Assembly: GCF_003203515.1 (NCBI RefSeq)
Contig: NZ_BGNG01000015.1
Location: 1 to 52,782, forward strand
From: Glaciecola sp. KUL10
GTDB taxonomy: Bacteria; Pseudomonadota; Gammaproteobacteria; Enterobacterales; Alteromonadaceae
Length of the DNA stretch: 52,782 bases
Direction: 5' to 3'
Position numbers and translations under genes: made by a program. Positions 48,736 through 52,782 of the stretch are shown here, one piece after another. Position 1 is the first letter of the stretch, and each line of letters begins with the position of its first letter. The notes beneath the pieces are model-generated. The model was given only the letters and a program-made list of their open reading frames with translations. It ran no database searches and was not told where the DNA came from.

Positions 48736-49640
48736 TATTGGCTGGCATAAAGTTCATCTTTAATATCACGCAACACTTGCTTGATACGACGCATATTCTC
48801 AGGGCCGGTTCTTAATAACTGCTTTTGCGGCGATGATAAATTCTCAAGTTTGTCATCTTTAAATTTATACATCACACTATCTGAGTAGACTTCGATAGGT
48901 ACAGGCGCTTTAGGTGTATCTAAGAGCTCATCAATAGCATCTATTAAGGTGTCATTAAAACGGCTATTGGGTGGGGCAATTTCTGCAAATTTCTCTTCGA
49001 TAATCGGTCGATAAGTATCAAGTAGTGTTATCAATCGTTCAGTATTGAGTGATTCTAAGACATCAACGTAAACGTTGTAGCGCTGAAAACTGGCTGGGTC
49101 TATCCATTCCCGTTCGGCTTGTTGGTAAATCTGGAATGGGCGTTGAGGCGCCTGAATTAAGCTATGATTGGGTGCAGCTTCCGCATTGGCAGTGTTATAA
49201 ACGTTGACCACAAATTTTTGTAATAAGCTTTCGTTGACCAACAAAGATGCAAATCGCTCCGAGGTTGCAATATCAATTAATGCTTGTTTAATCGCACCGT
49301 CGCTTTCATCAACAATAGGGTCGGGCGCTGATTCTTCGCTAACCACCATAGGTTCAACTTCATCAGAAGACTCAATGACAACCGCTTGAGGAATGGGGGC
49401 GGGTTGAAAAACTTCGGGCTTAACAGCATCTTCATACACGGCTTGTTCTTCGCGAGTGAGTTCTTTTTCAACAGGCGCTGTTTGTTCGATAGGTTGATTG
49501 GTTTGTTCGTCAACGTCTGGCGAGTTCGCACTAGGCCAAAAAATTGCGAGCAGCAATATAATCAGTAACGCGCCAGCCGCTATTAGATAGGGTTTCATCT
49601 GCTGTAATTGACTACTTTGTTCAACTTCTGGTTGTGACAT
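48735..49640 (-). CDS. DUF3014 family membrane protein
   Basis: A 301 aa protein from the ATG at 49640, with ribosome site AGGGAAG; the frame to 49697 would extend without support. One N-terminal transmembrane helix (about 17-35), a proline- and glutamate-rich linker and a C-terminal domain (about 110-300) give the DUF3014 layout. Predicted to be inner-membrane anchored and periplasmic. Translationally coupled to DUF1285. Confidence 0.87.
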   Translation of the reverse strand: MSQPEVEQSSQLQQMKPYLIAAGALLIILLLAIFWPSANSPDVDEQTNQPIEQTAPVEKELTREEQAVYEDAVKPEVFQPAPIPQAVVIESSDEVEPMVVSEESAPDPIVDESDGAIKQALIDIATSERFASLLVNESLLQKFVVNVYNTANAEAAPNHSLIQAPQRPFQIYQQAEREWIDPASFQRYNVYVDVLESLNTERLITLLDTYRPIIEEKFAEIAPPNSRFNDTLIDAIDELLDTPKAPVPIEVYSDSVMYKFKDDKLENLSSPQKQLLRTGPENMRRIKQVLRDIKDELYASQ

Positions 49641-49905
49641 TGGCTTCCCTTTTATGTGTTTTGCAAACGCTGCTTCCGATAATAGAATTACCTTCAATGT
49701 CTATTACATATGGAATTTTCTTGTACTTTCAATATCGTTTTCACACTTTTAAAGCACTTACGCCGCGATACTGGTTACCACTATATTAGTATCGACCCTG
49801 ATCAACAAACTAAGTTTCGCTGAACAATAAAAGAATTTGTTTCGTAAGTATTTAAGTTATAAATAAACTCTACTACGATGGCTACGTAAGTCCATGAATT
49901 TAAAA

Positions 49906-49921
49906 GGTTCCACATGAAACA
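49906..49921. other. parS: parS-like site 3
   Basis: GGTTCCACATGAAACA matches NGTTNCACGTGAAACN at 12 of 13 constrained positions (central G to A). It overlaps the ATG (49914) of the DUF6482 gene. Its sequence is 15 of 16 identical to the reverse complement of the site at 14515. Confidence 0.45.
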
Positions 49922-50220
49922 TCTAATGTCTAAGCTTGCAAAAACAACACATATCATCAATAAACTTGAAGTGCAGTCTTTTGAAATGAATGTATATTTG
50001 GTTAAAGTAGACATTGGTGGTCAAAACGGTTTTGTTTATGATAAGCAAGATAGACCCATGCGCTTTCATAGCTCTCAACAAATTCGAGATACCTTTGAAC
50101 ACTGCAGAGTTAAAAAAAGCAGTAATGACTCACGATTCGCCCTATGAAGAGATGATAGGCAATCCTAATAAAGCATCGGATAAAATGGAAATGCCGTTTT
50201 CGATGAAGCAGCCATATTGA
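49914..50220 (+). pseudogene. DUF6482 family protein, frameshifted in a seven-A run
   Basis: Two overlapping frames together give one product. The first (from 49914) reads MKHLMSKLAKTTHI to HCRVKK, then runs into non-homologous residues and a stop at 50147. The second frame continues AVMTHDSPYEEMIGNPNKASD to MKQPY at 50220. The join is at a run of seven As (50112-50118); six As would give one 101 aa protein ending in the DUF6482-like SPYEEMIG region. So it is a +1 frameshift: a decayed gene, a sequencing error, or, less likely, programmed slippage. Confidence 0.75.
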
Positions 50221-50318
50221 GTTTCACCCCATCACCTTAAGATGTTGGCTATTAGCATGTGAGGTTCAATAAAACGGCAATTTTATATTTGACCATGCAA
50301 ACCTAATAGGCCCACAAA

Positions 50319-52100
50319 ATGGTATCCAGTGTTCAAACTCTTTTGCAAGAGGCAACCAAGCATTATGAAAGTGGACATATAGCGAAAGCGATATCAAGTT
50401 TACTGCTGGTTATTGAATTAGAAAGAAACCACCATCAAGCATTAAATAATTTAAGTTTTTTGTATTTGAGGATAGCCAACACAAAGCAAGCGCTTCACTA
50501 CGCACAAACTGCGCTTAGGTGCTACCCAAAGGATAGTCTTTCACACCTTAGTTTGGCTAATGTTCATGCTGAGCTTGGGCAAATAGATAGTGCCTATGTG
50601 CTGTATAAAAAAGCAAGTGAACTCGATCCTAATTCAATTGATAGTTTTATTGGTTTGGGAATGTGTAGCATGAAATTGGGAAAGGTTTCTGAAGCGATTT
50701 GCTTCCTTCAGCAGACACTAAAGCTAAACCCCAGTGCTCATAAAGCCTTAAATAATCTGGCATTAGCATTACAACAGTCAGGAGATGCGGATAGCGCAAA
50801 TCGTTTGCTTAATGAAGCGATTGTCCGTCACCCGCAGCAGATTTATTTAATCAGTAATGCTCTAATGAACCAACAATACATGAGCGATGTTGATAGCCAG
50901 GAAATTATTGAACTAGCAAAAAAATACCAACAAGCAATATCATCACAACTAGGTCGTTTTAAACACGAATTGCATGCCAATCAACTAAATAAAAAGACGC
51001 GCCGCGAACATGATAAAATACTGAAAATCGGCTTTGTATCAGCTGACTTTTATTCGCATCCTATTGGCTTTTTTCTTCAATCTATTCTTTTAGAGCTAAA
51101 ATTGAAGGGGATACATATCAGCCTATTCAGCAATAATGCCTACTGTGATGAGATCACTAAAACACTTCAATCCTACGTAAACGACTATTGCTTGATTCAC
51201 CAACTAAATGATTACGATGCGGCACAGTTAATTAGTGAGAAAGGCATTGATGTATTGATTGATTTATCCGGACATACGGCGGCAAATCGCCTTGGTGTAT
51301 TTGCACTGAAACCTTGCGCGCTCCAAATTTCATGGCTAGGCTACTTTGCTACCACGGGACTTAAAGAAGTTGACCTTGTTTGGATTTCAAAACAACAAAT
51401 AACGCCGACTTCACAGACATTTTTTGTTGAAGAAATCAGTGCTCACGAGCATCCTCAGTTTATCTATTCTGCGCCAAACTATGCGCGGCAAATTGCCATA
51501 AAAGCAAGATCGCAAGAACCAGATGATACGGTTGTTTTTGGATGTTTTAACAACGTTAGTAAATTTAACCAAACGCTGATTAACACTTGGTCGACAATCT
51601 TAAATAATGTGGACAAAAGCCGCCTTGTTTTGAAATGGAAATCTTTTTCAGATCGAGAGACAAGGCAGAAAATAACCCAGCGTTTTATCGCAAATGGAGT
51701 ACAACCTGATAAGATCGAATTTAGAGAGGCAAGCCCTCATGAAAAAATGTTAGCGGAATATAACGATATAGATATCGCGCTAGACCCATTTCCGTTTTCG
51801 GGGGCCCTAAGCACATACGAGGCCCTATGGATGGGTAAGCCTGTCATTACCTTATATCAAGAGCGGCCCGTTAGTCGTCAAACCTTCACTATTTTGCGAA
51901 CGCTTGGATATGAGAAATGGTGCTCACAAACACCAAAAGAGTATATTTCGATCAGCATTGCATTAGCGAAGAATATGAAGCAATTAGACGCGTTTTCGAA
52001 AGTTATTCGTGCTCAAATAAACGACCTACAAAAGCAAGAATCGAAAGCGACGGCAGCGTCACTCATTGACCTTTGCCAAGCGCGCCTGTCTTCTTCTTAA
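50319..52100 (+). CDS. TPR-containing O-GlcNAc-transferase-like glycosyltransferase (GT41)
   Basis: A 593 aa protein. About four or five tetratricopeptide repeats (residues 1-175) precede a GT41-type catalytic region (about 225-590). The catalytic His is in HPIGFF; DLSGHTAANRLGVFALKP, WLGYFATTG, FGCFNNVSKFN and DPFPFSGALSTYEALWMGKPVITL match the conserved blocks of OGT/SPINDLY-type enzymes. Acceptors are unknown; bacterial relatives often modify adhesins or flagellin. Its 3' end overlaps the convergent gene by 42 bp. Confidence 0.9.
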   Translation: MVSSVQTLLQEATKHYESGHIAKAISSLLLVIELERNHHQALNNLSFLYLRIANTKQALHYAQTALRCYPKDSLSHLSLANVHAELGQIDSAYVLYKKASELDPNSIDSFIGLGMCSMKLGKVSEAICFLQQTLKLNPSAHKALNNLALALQQSGDADSANRLLNEAIVRHPQQIYLISNALMNQQYMSDVDSQEIIELAKKYQQAISSQLGRFKHELHANQLNKKTRREHDKILKIGFVSADFYSHPIGFFLQSILLELKLKGIHISLFSNNAYCDEITKTLQSYVNDYCLIHQLNDYDAAQLISEKGIDVLIDLSGHTAANRLGVFALKPCALQISWLGYFATTGLKEVDLVWISKQQITPTSQTFFVEEISAHEHPQFIYSAPNYARQIAIKARSQEPDDTVVFGCFNNVSKFNQTLINTWSTILNNVDKSRLVLKWKSFSDRETRQKITQRFIANGVQPDKIEFREASPHEKMLAEYNDIDIALDPFPFSGALSTYEALWMGKPVITLYQERPVSRQTFTILRTLGYEKWCSQTPKEYISISIALAKNMKQLDAFSKVIRAQINDLQKQESKATAASLIDLCQARLSSS

Positions 52101-52782
52101 ACCATAAAAAACAGCAAAAGAGCTTAAAAATAAACCTGCCATAGCGGGGCTGCTCACCGAATCACTTGTTTCATTTACATTTGCAAGTAGCGCAAAGCTA
52201 AACGCTTCTCCGTTTTCGCCCGGTAAAGCAAATTGATCAGTAATAAATGACAAGTTGACATCAAATGCGCCTGCCATCAGCGCATTGAAGTTAATGTCAA
52301 ATGTAATGGATTCTAACTCTCCTAAAACGGTATCTATTGTGAAACCAGTTAGGCTAAATAAATCAGCACCTTCCCCTACAAAGCTAAATCCTTTCAGTGT
52401 TAAATCTGTTAACGCGCTTGAAGAGCCGATTGAATCACTGTCATTTCTGATCGTCATCTCAATTGCTTTACGTTCACCAAGATTGACATTAGAAAAATCT
52501 ATAATTGGGTCTCCGTCAAAGCTGCTGCCAAACTCTGGGCTAACCACATCACGTAAACCAATAACTGAAGCTATCCCAGCGCGACAAGCAGTATCGCCAC
52601 CAAATGATGCAGATCCATCTGGACATGTTTGAGCTTCTAATGCACTAAATTGATTAGTAAACGTTCCTGGTGGTGCTTCTTGAGGTGCTGAAGCGCCTCT
52701 TGTTGAAACAAAAAACCAGGGCTAGCTGATGTTTGTGCAGTTTGCCCCGTTTCACTCACAAAGAAACCGGGATCGGCTTGAA
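52059..52782 (-). pseudogene. Secreted choice-of-anchor-type protein with PEP-CTERM-like tail, frame-broken, cut by the window end
   Basis: The minus-strand frame ending at 52059 has a beta-rich region with IDFSNVNLGERKAIEMTIRN and a C-terminal helix flanked by SSPA and YGLRRRQ, a PEP-CTERM-like sorting signal. Reading upstream of the GTG at 52547 the frame stays coding-like (QTCPDGSASFGGDTACR) as far as PGTF and FVSTRGASAP. It then breaks at a T6 run (plus-strand As 52710-52715). A different frame gives QADPGFFVSETG to SASPGF for the remaining bases. One extra T would join them. The 5' part is outside the window. Confidence 0.7.

Overview
The window looks like a low-GC marine gammaproteobacterium, most likely of the Alteromonadales. 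This is inferred from the oriC-mnmG-rsmG-par-atp gene order, the enterobacterial-like lengths of the ATP synthase subunits, a TonB receptor next to a uronate-catabolism operon, and many small gammaproteobacterial conserved families. No rRNA, tRNA, CRISPR array, insertion sequence or prophage was seen.

Layout. Bases 1-400 are a probable chromosomal replication origin: two perfect DnaA boxes, nine GATC sites in the first 314 bases, and three GATCT-led AT-rich 13-mers lying towards mnmG. Next come mnmG, rsmG and the partition genes parA and parB, with a membrane-bound diguanylate cyclase gene lodged between the two. The complete F1Fo ATP synthase operon (atpIBEFHAGDC) follows, with a strong terminator abutted by a parS-like site. 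From 14.6 to 19.2 kb there is an ABC-2 transporter, two GNAT acetyltransferases and a run of small conserved genes (TIGR02450, DUF1272, Pmp3, VF530). From 19.2 to 22.2 kb on the minus strand lie a TIGR03643 protein, a FAN1-like VRR-NUC nuclease fused to a DEDDh exonuclease, and an HNH nuclease. From 22.3 to 31.2 kb are mostly single metabolic or redox genes: flavin reductase, HiPIP, lipoprotein amidase, VOC, GST, delta-class carbonic anhydrase, a DTW-domain tRNA enzyme, a degenerate HD-GYP protein, moaBCD and a secreted protein.

From 31.4 to 37.2 kb is a uronate module: a DEH-reductase-like dehydrogenase, kdgF and kdgK, then a TonB-dependent receptor. Both transcription units are preceded by similar ACCAA...TTGGT palindromes, which suggests one regulator. 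The enzymes fit alginate (or pectin) lyase products passing through DEH to KDG to KDPG. No lyase or regulator is in the window.

From 37.3 to 44.5 kb are a DUF5062 gene that appears to start at a non-canonical ATC, a secreted protein, DUF3859, a hipBA toxin-antitoxin pair under four operators spaced about 50 bp apart, yicC, rph-pyrE-tusA and an exported methyltransferase-like protein. From 44.5 to 52.8 kb are a YqaA-family membrane protein, an exported amidohydrolase, an Aer-like chemoreceptor, DUF1285 and DUF3014 genes, a frameshifted DUF6482 gene, a TPR/O-GlcNAc-transferase-like glycosyltransferase, and the 3' part of a PEP-CTERM-like secreted protein that is also frame-broken. Both frame breaks fall in homopolymer runs in the last 3 kb, so sequence error must be considered there.

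The observations most worth following are the parS-like sites of unusual centre, the hipBA operator array, the FAN1-DnaQ fusion, the shared palindromes of the uronate locus, the catalytically degenerate HD-GYP protein and the ATC start.
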